Positions 51,699 to 59,173 of a stretch of DNA of 64,000 nt are shown here, piece by piece. The notes below the pieces were generated by a model. That model saw only the letters and a program-made list of their open reading frames with translations. It was not told where the DNA came from and did not search any database. Numbering within the stretch: position 1 is the stretch's first letter; the number at the start of each line of letters is the position of its first letter. The translations under genes were made by a program, and so were the position numbers. Source of the DNA: CAVPDA01 sp963702495 (GTDB lineage Bacteria > Pseudomonadota > Gammaproteobacteria > Burkholderiales > Rhodocyclaceae); the NCBI GenBank assembly GCA_963702495.1, contig CAVPDA010000014.1, positions 248,001 to 312,000 on the forward strand, written 5' to 3'.

Positions 51699-52961
51699 AT
51701 GAAAACGCCAAGAGATCCGGCGGCGAGTTCGGCGCCGGATGGCAGGAACGGATCCCTCACTGCGCACGGCGGGACGGTTGCGGCAGATCGGGCGGACGAC
51801 GCGAAAATCGATCGCCGCATGGACGACCTCGCCCGCAAACTCGATCTCGGCGACTCGATCGAGCGCGCGAAGCAGGAATGGGAAATCACCGTGGATTCCC
51901 TGCCCCAACTGGTCTGCGTTCTCGATCGGCAGGGCTATGTCGTTCGTGCCAACCGCACCGTGGAGCGCTGGCATCTTGCCAACGTGAGCGAGGTGCGCGG
52001 CTTGACGCTGGACGAACTGCTCCACGGCCATTGCGACGACACCTCCTGCTATCTCAAGACGTTGATGCCGGAGGCGATGACGAGCGCGAAGCGCGGCAGG
52101 CGCAGCCGCTGTCAGGTGGAGGACCCGGTCCTGCAGCTTCCGCTGGAGATTGTGGTGCTGCCGGCCCTCGTGTCCCGCGAGCAGACGCAAGCGCGGGAGA
52201 TCGGGAAATTCGCCGTGGTGACCGTCAACGATGTTTCCGCTATCAAGCGCACCGAAGCGGCATTGCGCCAGTCGGAATCGGAGTTGCATCTGCTTTCCTC
52301 CCAGCTTCTCGCCGCCCAGGAAATGGAACGCAAGCGCATCGCGTCCGAGCTGCATGACAGTATCGGGGCGTCGCTTTCCGGCATCAAGTTCGGACTGGAG
52401 CAGGCAATCCAATCCATGCCCGCCGGCGAATTCGAGCAGAGTCGCACGATGTTGCGTTCGCTGGTGCAGATGATGAAGGACACCATGGGCGAGGTGCGTC
52501 GCATCTCCATGGATCTGCGCCCGGCATCGCTGGACGATCTGGGGCTGATCGCCACCTTGTCCTGGTTTTTCCGCGAATTCGGCGTCATCCATCCGCACCT
52601 GCGCGTCGTGAAGGACGTGGACGTGCGGGAGGCGGAAGTCGCTCCGTCCCTGAAGACCGTCATCTTCCGCGTCGTGCAGGAGGGCGTGAATAACGTCGTC
52701 AAGCATGCCGGGTCGGATGAACTGCGCCTTCGGCTCAAGCGTCGTGGTCGCGAGATCGAACTGGTGCTGGAGGATCGCGGATGCGGTTTCGATCCCGCCG
52801 CAGTCCTGCCGGGGGGCGCGGGCAGCATGCGCGGTTTCGGACTGAACACCATGCGGGAACGCGTAGAGATGTCCGGCGGCACATTCTCCCTGACTTCCCG
52901 TCCCGGGGCCGGCACGCGCTTGCAGGCCAGATGGCCGCTGCGCGACGCGGCCGGATCCTAG
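51699..52961 (+). CDS. Cytosolic PAS-containing histidine kinase, HisKA_3 (NarX/NreB type)
   Basis: This soluble kinase of 420 residues from ATG 51699 (a GTG at 51663 would add 12) has a PAS domain at about residues 60-130 (WEITVDSLPQLVCVLDRQGYVVRANRTVERW). It contains cysteines in HCDDTSCYL, a possible redox or metal contact. Next come a coiled segment, the HisKA_3 box ERKRIASELHDSIGASLSGI (His near 219) and a complete ATPase: NNVVKHA, EDRGCGFDP, GFGLNTMRERV. There are no membrane segments. It precedes three pseudopilin genes, with a NarL-type response regulator after them, so kinase and regulator probably form a pair around the pseudopilins. It is the intact counterpart of the degenerate homologue at 39680-41164. 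Confidence 0.9.
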   Translation: MKTPRDPAASSAPDGRNGSLTAHGGTVAADRADDAKIDRRMDDLARKLDLGDSIERAKQEWEITVDSLPQLVCVLDRQGYVVRANRTVERWHLANVSEVRGLTLDELLHGHCDDTSCYLKTLMPEAMTSAKRGRRSRCQVEDPVLQLPLEIVVLPALVSREQTQAREIGKFAVVTVNDVSAIKRTEAALRQSESELHLLSSQLLAAQEMERKRIASELHDSIGASLSGIKFGLEQAIQSMPAGEFEQSRTMLRSLVQMMKDTMGEVRRISMDLRPASLDDLGLIATLSWFFREFGVIHPHLRVVKDVDVREAEVAPSLKTVIFRVVQEGVNNVVKHAGSDELRLRLKRRGREIELVLEDRGCGFDPAAVLPGGAGSMRGFGLNTMRERVEMSGGTFSLTSRPGAGTRLQARWPLRDAAGS

Positions 52962-53145
52962 TCCTCGATGCCGTTGCGGACCTGCTGCCACCGCGGCGGG
53001 TTCGGTCCTGACCTCGTTCGAAGAGGGACGGCTCCGGGTTCCGACGCTGCCGGCGGCCGTCGTTGAGCGATCGGCGGCATCGCAGATGCGCTAATATCCG
53101 CAGTTCAGTGTCTGCGATGGCGAGAATTGCTTGCGCAAGCGGGGT

Positions 53146-53712
53146 ATGGAACCTGGGTTCCGGAAATGGCCGGCGATGACGGGTGTGGCGCGTCCTTCGG
53201 CGCGCGCGCATGTGGCGCCGGCCCTCGCGCCGAAGTCCTGCAGCGCGGGATTCACCCTGCTGGAACTCATCATCACGGTGATGGTGATCGCGCTCCTCGC
53301 CACGGTGGTGTTTCCGATGGCGGAGGTGGCCGCCACGCGCAGCCAGGAGCAGAAGCTGCGCGCCGCATTGTTCGAGATCCGCCACGCGATCGACGCCTAC
53401 AAGCAGGCCGCGAGCGACGGCAAGTTCGGCCCTTCTGCGGTCAACAAGTCCGGCTATCCGCCCAACCTGAAGGTCCTGGTCGAAGGTGTGCCGGACGCGA
53501 CCAGCACGGTCGAGGGTGCGAAGATCTTTTTCCTGCGGCGGATGCCGCCTGATCCCATGGCGACCGATTCCTCCGTCGCGGCGGAGGAGACCTGGGGCAA
53601 ACGCAGCTACGCCAGCAGCCCGGACGAGCCGCAGGAGGGGGACGACGTGTTCGACGTCTACACCCGCTCAACAGGCGTGGGGCTGAACGGGATTCCCTAC
53701 CGCCAATGGTGA
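53146..53712 (+). CDS. Type II secretion/type IV pilin-like pseudopilin (GspG-like) 1
   Basis: This 188-residue prepilin-like protein has a long leader ending in a prepilin peptidase site, CSAG before FTLLELIITVMVIALLATVVFPM, with the conserved Glu at +5. The helix leads into SQEQKLRAALFEIRHAIDAYK, and the C-terminal region GDDVFDVYTRSTGVGLNGIPYRQW resembles the calcium-site end of GspG major pseudopilins. Start uncertain: TTG 53131 is also open; ATG 53146 follows a GCGGGG run. It is the first of three consecutive pseudopilin genes lacking ATPase, secretin or platform neighbours. Confidence 0.85.
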   Translation: MEPGFRKWPAMTGVARPSARAHVAPALAPKSCSAGFTLLELIITVMVIALLATVVFPMAEVAATRSQEQKLRAALFEIRHAIDAYKQAASDGKFGPSAVNKSGYPPNLKVLVEGVPDATSTVEGAKIFFLRRMPPDPMATDSSVAAEETWGKRSYASSPDEPQEGDDVFDVYTRSTGVGLNGIPYRQW

Positions 53713-53722
53713 CCGTACGCAG

Positions 53723-54121
53723 ATGAATTCAGACTGGCTCGAAAAACGCAAGCGTGCGCGCGGCTTCACGCTGATCGAACTGGTGATCGTGATGGCGATC
53801 ATCGCGCTGCTGCTGACGCTGGCGGCGCCGCGTTACTTCAGTAGCTTGGAGCGGTCGAAGGAGACGGTGCTGCGCTCGAACCTTGCCGCGATGCGCGACG
53901 CCCTCGACAAGTTCTACAGCGACACCGGCAAGTATCCGGAGAAGCTGGAGACGCTGGTGGAGAAGAAGTATCTGCGCAGCATGCCGGTCAACCCGATGAC
54001 CGAAAGCGCCACCACTTGGGTCAGCGTGCCGCCCGACCAGCCGGAGAAGGGCGGCGTGTTCGATGTCCGCAGCGGAGCGGAGGGAAGCACCTCCGACGGT
54101 GTGCCCTACAAGGAGTTGTAG
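53723..54121 (+). CDS. GspG-like pseudopilin 2
   Basis: This 132-residue protein, the most typical of the three, has a short leader MNSDWLEKRKRARG, then FTLIELVIVMAIIALLLTLAAPRYF with Glu at +5. The body is SNLAAMRDALDKFYSDTGKYPEKLETLVEKKYLRSMPVNPMT, a classic GspG body, and it ends GVFDVRSGAEGSTSDGVPYKEL. It starts 10 bases after pseudopilin 1. It is probably the major subunit of a short pseudopilus. Confidence 0.92.
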   Translation: MNSDWLEKRKRARGFTLIELVIVMAIIALLLTLAAPRYFSSLERSKETVLRSNLAAMRDALDKFYSDTGKYPEKLETLVEKKYLRSMPVNPMTESATTWVSVPPDQPEKGGVFDVRSGAEGSTSDGVPYKEL

Positions 54122-54143
54122 CGCCGTGGCCAGCGGATCGCAC

Positions 54144-54821
54144 ATGTACCGTCCCCGCGCCGCTGTCCGGGCCGACCGGCGCCGCTGCGGTGCAGCGCAG
54201 TGCGGCTTCACCTACGTCGGCCTGCTCATCACGGTCGCGCTCATGACCAGTGCGCTGGCGATCGTGGCACCGGTGTGGGAGGTGGCGAGCCGGCGCGACA
54301 AGGAGGCGGAACTGCTGTTCATCGGCGGCGAATTTCAGCGGGCGCTGGCCGGCTATGCCAAGTTCGGTTCCAGCACGGCGGATCGATATCCCAATCAACT
54401 CGAGGACCTGGTCAAGGACCCGCGCTTTCCGGGCGTGCGGCGCTTCCTGCGCAAGATCTATGTGGATCCCATGACCAACAGCACCGACTGGGCAGTGGTG
54501 CGCCCCCCCGAGGGCGGCGGCATCGTCGGCGTGCATAGCAAGTCGGAGAAGGAACCCATCAAGCAATCCAATTTTGCCGCCTTGCAAAAGGACTTCGAAG
54601 GCAAGACGAAGTACTCCGAATGGGTGTTTTTCGACCAGCCCCGCGGCCCCGCCATCCCGCCCGGCGGCCTTCAGACGCCGCAGGCCGGGACCCAGCCGGG
54701 CGGCCTGCAGTCTCCGCAGACGACACCCCAACCCGGCAGCATAGTGCAACCGCCAAGTCCGCTGCAGCCGGGCGGAAGTGCGCAGCAGTCGGTCGGCGGC
54801 GTTCCGCAGACCAAGCGATGA
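54144..54821 (+). CDS. Pseudopilin-like protein 3, without the +5 glutamate
   Basis: This 225-residue prepilin-like protein has a leader ending AQCG, then FTYVGLLITVALMTSALAIVAPVW. The residue at +5 is Gly instead of Glu, a property of tip-type minor pseudopilins such as GspK. Then comes a helical body (RRDKEAELLFIGGEFQRALAGYAKF), a globular region with PNQLEDLVKDPRFPGVRRFLRKIYVDPMT, and a low-complexity tail of Pro/Gly/Gln repeats (TPQAGTQPGGLQSPQTTPQPG). Start uncertain: GTG 54126 is also possible. It follows pseudopilin 2 by 22 bases and precedes the response regulator by 21. Confidence 0.82.
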   Translation: MYRPRAAVRADRRRCGAAQCGFTYVGLLITVALMTSALAIVAPVWEVASRRDKEAELLFIGGEFQRALAGYAKFGSSTADRYPNQLEDLVKDPRFPGVRRFLRKIYVDPMTNSTDWAVVRPPEGGGIVGVHSKSEKEPIKQSNFAALQKDFEGKTKYSEWVFFDQPRGPAIPPGGLQTPQAGTQPGGLQSPQTTPQPGSIVQPPSPLQPGGSAQQSVGGVPQTKR

Positions 54822-54842
54822 TCCCGCTCCAACGAGGATGCA

Positions 54843-55502
54843 ATGAGCAACAAGAAGAAGATCCTGATTGCCGAAGACCACACCCTGCTGCGGACCGGCC
54901 TGCGCATCATGCTGTCGCAGGAGCCGGATCTCGAGGTCGTGGGCGAGGCGGATAACGGCAAGGACGCGATCCTTGCGGTGGGCCGGTTGCACCCGGACCT
55001 GGTTCTTATGGATCTCACCATGCCGGGCACGAACGGCATGGACGCCATTGCCGAGATCAAAAAGCGCTTCCCGGAAACGCGCATCCTGGTGCTGACCATA
55101 CACAGGACCGAAGAGTACATTCAGGAGGCATTGCGCGCCGGCGCCGAAGGCTACGTCCTCAAGGATTCGAGCCAGGACGAATTGCGCTCGGCCATCCGCA
55201 GCGTCCTCAGCGGCAGGAGCTACCTCAGTCCGGACGTCTCCGACACCGTCATTCACGGCTATCTCTCCGTCGGCAAGCCGACGACTGGCGCCAGCACTGC
55301 CTGGGAGCGGCTGACCCAGCGTGAACGCGAGGTGCTCAAACTGGTGGCGGAAGGGCATGGCAACAAGCACATCGCCAATTACCTCAGCCTCTCGGTCAAG
55401 ACCGTGGAGAAGCACCGCTCCAACCTAATGCGCAAGCTTGGTCTGCACAACGCCGCCAGCCTTACCGCCTACGCCATCGAGAGGGGATTGGTGCGGCTCT
55501 GA
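54843..55502 (+). CDS. NarL/LuxR-family response regulator
   Basis: This 219-residue two-component regulator has a receiver domain with LIAEDHTLLRTGL, phosphoacceptor in DLVLMDLTMPGTNG near residue 56, and GYVLKDSSQDEL near 105. The C-terminal LuxR-type HTH is LTQREREVLKLVAEGHGNKHIANYLSLSVKTVEKHRSNLMRKLGL. It belongs to the class that partners HisKA_3 kinases, so the kinase at 51699 (and possibly the degenerate homologue at 39680) is the expected partner. The pseudopilin genes and the oxidase cluster are the obvious candidate targets. Confidence 0.92.
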   Translation: MSNKKKILIAEDHTLLRTGLRIMLSQEPDLEVVGEADNGKDAILAVGRLHPDLVLMDLTMPGTNGMDAIAEIKKRFPETRILVLTIHRTEEYIQEALRAGAEGYVLKDSSQDELRSAIRSVLSGRSYLSPDVSDTVIHGYLSVGKPTTGASTAWERLTQREREVLKLVAEGHGNKHIANYLSLSVKTVEKHRSNLMRKLGLHNAASLTAYAIERGLVRL

Positions 55503-55538
55503 GCCGTCTCGGGCGCTGTCGGCACGGCGCAATCCGCA

Positions 55539-56279
55539 TCAGGCGCGCAGCAATCCTTCCAGCCAGTCGCGCACCGCGCCGTCGTCTTCCAACCGGAACC
55601 GGGCATGGGACGGCCCCGCGCCCACTTTCACCGAAATCCCGCCCAGGGCATTGATGGCGACAAAGGCGTCCTCGTCGGTGACGTCGTCGCCGACGAATGC
55701 CGGCGTTCTCCCGGCGAACGGGACGTGGTCCATGAAGCGCCGTATGGCGGCCCCCTTGTCGGCGTCGGCGGACTTGACCTCCAGCATGCCGTGGGCATGA
55801 AGCAGCGTCATCCCGCTGCGCCCCAGGCAAAGCTGTGCGACCGCCCGGGCGAGTTCGTCGCGCACACCCGGCTGGCCGTGAAGATGGAGCACGAGGGAGT
55901 TGGGCTTCACCTCGAGCCCGACTCCGGGGAATCGAGCCAGCAAAGCCCGGCAGGCCGCCGGCAGGGCGCGCAGGTCGGCGCAGACGTCGATCGACTGCTG
56001 CGGCGCATCGGGCGCGATCCTCCACGCCGAGCCGTGTTCTCCGGCGGCGGCGAGGCGCAGCGGGGCGAACAGGTCGTCGAGCGTGTCCAGCGCCCTGCCG
56101 CTGATGATGGCGAGCGCGCCGTCCAGGGCGCCCAGCAGCTCGACCACCAACGAGCGCAGGCCGACGTCCACGACGGGCACCGAGCGATCCGGGCGATCGA
56201 AGCGCACGAGCGTGCCATCGAAGTCCAGAAACAGGGCAGTTTCCTGCAGCGTCAGGTGCTCAGGCGGCCGATGCATCAT
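55539..56279 (-). CDS. otsB: Trehalose-6-phosphate phosphatase
   Basis: This HAD-superfamily phosphatase of 246 residues makes trehalose from trehalose-6-phosphate. The nucleophile motif is LFLDFDGTLVRFDRPD near residue 17, IISGRALDTLDDLF near 60, PNSLVLHLHG near 125, and the metal motif FVGDDVTDEDAFVAINALGG near 195-215. ATG 56279 is followed by a second ATG; either could be used. No otsA (trehalose-phosphate synthase) is adjacent in the window. The gene is divergent from the PTS operon. Confidence 0.9.
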   Translation of the reverse strand: MMHRPPEHLTLQETALFLDFDGTLVRFDRPDRSVPVVDVGLRSLVVELLGALDGALAIISGRALDTLDDLFAPLRLAAAGEHGSAWRIAPDAPQQSIDVCADLRALPAACRALLARFPGVGLEVKPNSLVLHLHGQPGVRDELARAVAQLCLGRSGMTLLHAHGMLEVKSADADKGAAIRRFMDHVPFAGRTPAFVGDDVTDEDAFVAINALGGISVKVGAGPSHARFRLEDDGAVRDWLEGLLRA

Positions 56280-56581
56280 CTCGTTCTCCCGGTGCAGGAA
56301 GCGATGCTATCGCGCTGCCCATGCCGTAGCCAACCGATTCGGGAGCCGGCGCCCGGGAGGACGTGGGCGCCGCATGCGGGCGCGCGGCTGACGGGCGTCC
56401 GCAGAACCGAAACACTCGGTTCGATGCCGCTGAATTGCATATACTCAATTCAGCGGCCAGCACCCGTTCTCCAGCACGATTTGGCGCCGGAACGCCGGCA
56501 GGTTGGTGACTTCCGCGCGGCGGCGGTGCGACCGGTCGCGGTATCGCCCTTCGAAAAAAACGAACGCGGAGCCATGACCCG
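56280..56581. other. Divergent intergenic region between otsB and the PTS operon
   Basis: These 302 bases have no gene. They carry a perfect 12-bp dyad with an AT-rich centre at 56426-56457 (separate entry). Just before the PTS start a three-codon frame ATG-ACC-CGA-TGA (56574-56585) overlaps the true ATG; its stop could couple re-initiation, but its ribosome-binding site is too close to be convincing. Confidence 0.5.
56426..56457. promoter_or_regulatory. Perfect 12-bp dyad over a -10-like sequence upstream of the PTS operon
   Basis: GCCGCTGAATTG (56426-56437), CATATACT, CAATTCAGCGGC (56446-56457). The eight-base spacer contains TATACT, a 5/6 match to a -10 box. No good -35 is seen. The operator-like symmetry, in the space between divergent sugar-related genes, suggests a repressor site; no regulator gene is adjacent. 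Confidence 0.55.
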
Positions 56582-59155
56582 ATGAACAACGCCGTCAACC
56601 GCGCAGCCACATCCCGCCGCATCGTCCTCATCGCGCCCCTGTCCGGGCCGCTGGTGCCGATCGAGCGCATCCCGGACCCGGTGTTCGCCCAGAAGATGGT
56701 CGGTGACGGCATCTCGATCGACCCCCTGGATCAATGCCTGCGCGCGCCCTGCGATGGCAGGATCGTGCAGCTGCATGCGGCCGGCCATGCCGTCACCATT
56801 GCCACGGAGCACGGCATAGAAGTGCTGATGCATATCGGTCTCGACACCGTCGGGTTGAAAGGCAGCGGATTCACGCCGCGCGTCAAGGCGGGCGACGCGG
56901 TGAAGACCGGCGACGCCCTCATCGACTTCGACGCCGATTTCGTCGCCACCCACGCCAAGAGCCTGCTGACGCAGATCGTCGTCACCAACAGCGAGCGCGT
57001 GGCGAGCTTCGTTCCGCGCTCCGGCAACGTCAGCGCCGGCCGGGACGTGATCCTGGAGCTGGTCCTGGCCGGGGACGCCCAGGCGGAAGCCGTGGCCGAG
57101 GCAGCCCGATCCTTCACCTCCGAGGCGATCCTGATCCCCAACCCTACCGGACTGCACGCCCGCCCGGCGGCGGTGCTGGCCAATCTGGCCAAGAAGTTCA
57201 AGTCGGATCTGCGCCTGCAGAAGGGCGATAGCCAAGCGAATGCGAAGAGTGTAGTCGCGATCATGGGCCTGGAAATCGGCCTGGGCGACAAGGTGACCGT
57301 GGTGGCCAAGGGCGACGATGCCGAGGCAGCGATCGAGACGCTGACGCCGTTGCTGCGGGAAGGCTTGGGCGACAAGGGATGCCAACCGGCGCCGGCTCCC
57401 GCCAGCTTCGAGGTATCCGCCAGCGCAGCGCCGCCCCCCAGGCCGCGCTCGGAGGACCCGAACCTGCTGATCGGCGTTGCCGCCTCGCCGGGTCTGGGCA
57501 TCGGCGAAGTGTTCCAGGTTCGGCACGAGGAGATCCAGTTTGTCGAAGCCGCCGCGGGCAACCCGCAGCGGGAACGCAGCCGCCTCGACGAAGCCATTTC
57601 CGCCGCGCAGATCCAGCTCGAAGCCCTGCAGGCGCGGCTGCAGGAGGAACGGGCGGCCGACAAGGCTGCCATCTTCGCCGCCCACCAGGAACTGCTCGAC
57701 GATCCCGACCTGCTGGACATCGCCCAATCGGCGCTGGCCAAGGGCAAGAGCGCCGAATTCGCCTGGCACGGGGCCGTCACCACCCATGCCGACCGCCTCG
57801 CCGGATTGCACACCGAACTGCTGGCGGCCCGCGCCAACGACCTGCGCGATGTGGGCCGGCGCGTCCTCACGCTGCTGACGGGGGGCGAAGCGGAGAGGCC
57901 GGAGCCGCCGGCGAACGCGATTCTGGTGGCGGAAGAACTGACTCCGAGTGACACCGCCAGTCTCGACCGGAGCCGCGTGCGCGGCTTCTGCACCACGCTC
58001 GGCGGAGCGACTTCGCACGTCGCCATCCTCGCCCGCTCGCTGGACATTCCGGCGGTGGCCGGCATCGAGCCGCGGGCGCTGGAGTTGTCCAACGGCACGC
58101 CGGTGATCCTGGACGGCGGCAAGGGGACGCTGCGCCTGAACCCGATGCCGGAAGAGATCAACCGCATGCGGCAGACGCAGGAGCGTCTGGCCGTTCGGCG
58201 TCAGGCGGAGACGGCCGTGGCCCACGAGCCGGCCGTGACCTTGGACGGCCACCGCATGGAGGTGGTCGGCAACATCGGCGGTCTGAAGGAAGCCGTGCAG
58301 GTTCCCGGTCTGGGCGGCGAGGGGGTGGGCCTGCTGCGCTCCGAATTCCTGTTCCTCGATCGCGCCACCGCCCCCAGCGAAGACGAACAGTTCGAGACCT
58401 ACAAGGCCATCGCCGAGGCGCTGGGACCGGAGCGGCCGCTGATCATCCGCACCCTCGACGTCGGCGGGGACAAGCCGCTGCGCTACCTGCCCATTCCGAA
58501 GGAGGAAAACCCGTTTCTCGGCGAGCGGGGGCTACGCATCGGCCTCGACCGCCCGGAAATCCTGCGCACCCAGTTGCGGGCGATCCTGCGCGCGGCGGCC
58601 TTCGGCAAGGTGAGCGTCATGTTTCCGATGGTCGGACTGCTGTCCGAACTGCGCGACGCCAAGGCCATGCTGGAAGAGGAGCGGCAGCGCCTGGGCGCCG
58701 CGCCGATCGAGACCGGCATCATGGTGGAGATCCCGGCGGCGGCGATCATGGCGGCCCAGTTCGCCCGCGAAGCCGACTTCTTCTCCATCGGCACCAACGA
58801 CCTGACCCAGTACACGCTGGCGATGGATCGCGGTCATCCCAAACTGGCGCCGAAGATCGACGGCCTCAATCCCAGCGTCCTGCGGCTGATCGCCTGGACG
58901 GTGGAGGCCGCCCACGCCCAGGGCAAATGGGTCGGCGTCTGCGGCGGCATCGCCAGCGACCCGCAGGCGGTGCCGCTGCTGCTCGGCCTGGGCGTGGACG
59001 AACTCAGCGTCAGCCTGCCGACGATCCCCGGCATCAAGGCCCAGATCCGCACCCTGTGGCAGCACGAATGCCAGGATCTGGCGCAGCGCGCGCTGGCCCT
59101 GGAGACCGCCGCCGAGGTGCGCGCCTTCTGTCCCGATCCGTTTTCCGCGACCTGA
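56582..59155 (+). CDS. PTS IIA(Glc)-HPr-EI fusion (phosphoenolpyruvate--protein phosphotransferase)
   Basis: This 857-residue cytosolic fusion carries the phosphate from PEP to the sugar permease. Residues 15-165 are a glucose-type IIA domain (KMVGDGISIDP, active His in EVLMHIGLDTVG near 84). About 178-265 is HPr with His in NPTGLHARPAAVLANLAKKF near 190. From about 295 on it is Enzyme I (GVAASPGLGIGEVF) with the phospho-His in GGATSHVAILARSLDIPAVAG near 479, and the PEP-binding half (RSEFLFLDR, RTLDVGGDKPLRYLP, SIGTNDLTQYTLAMDR). All active-site histidines are present. The IIBC permease follows 18 bases later, so the two proteins make a complete glucose-family PTS. Confidence 0.94.
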   Translation: MNNAVNRAATSRRIVLIAPLSGPLVPIERIPDPVFAQKMVGDGISIDPLDQCLRAPCDGRIVQLHAAGHAVTIATEHGIEVLMHIGLDTVGLKGSGFTPRVKAGDAVKTGDALIDFDADFVATHAKSLLTQIVVTNSERVASFVPRSGNVSAGRDVILELVLAGDAQAEAVAEAARSFTSEAILIPNPTGLHARPAAVLANLAKKFKSDLRLQKGDSQANAKSVVAIMGLEIGLGDKVTVVAKGDDAEAAIETLTPLLREGLGDKGCQPAPAPASFEVSASAAPPPRPRSEDPNLLIGVAASPGLGIGEVFQVRHEEIQFVEAAAGNPQRERSRLDEAISAAQIQLEALQARLQEERAADKAAIFAAHQELLDDPDLLDIAQSALAKGKSAEFAWHGAVTTHADRLAGLHTELLAARANDLRDVGRRVLTLLTGGEAERPEPPANAILVAEELTPSDTASLDRSRVRGFCTTLGGATSHVAILARSLDIPAVAGIEPRALELSNGTPVILDGGKGTLRLNPMPEEINRMRQTQERLAVRRQAETAVAHEPAVTLDGHRMEVVGNIGGLKEAVQVPGLGGEGVGLLRSEFLFLDRATAPSEDEQFETYKAIAEALGPERPLIIRTLDVGGDKPLRYLPIPKEENPFLGERGLRIGLDRPEILRTQLRAILRAAAFGKVSVMFPMVGLLSELRDAKAMLEEERQRLGAAPIETGIMVEIPAAAIMAAQFAREADFFSIGTNDLTQYTLAMDRGHPKLAPKIDGLNPSVLRLIAWTVEAAHAQGKWVGVCGGIASDPQAVPLLLGLGVDELSVSLPTIPGIKAQIRTLWQHECQDLAQRALALETAAEVRAFCPDPFSAT

Positions 59156-59173
59156 CCAACCGGAGAAGCCGCC

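Noticed and set aside
56574..56585. Three-codon leader frame ATG-ACC-CGA-TGA overlapping the PTS fusion start
   Set aside because: Its ribosome-binding site would be only two bases away, whereas the spacing suits the main ATG better; most likely coincidence.
56450..58252. 600-codon minus-strand frame opposite the PTS fusion gene
   Set aside because: Shadow frame with no motifs; the plus strand encodes IIA, HPr and EI with their active histidines.
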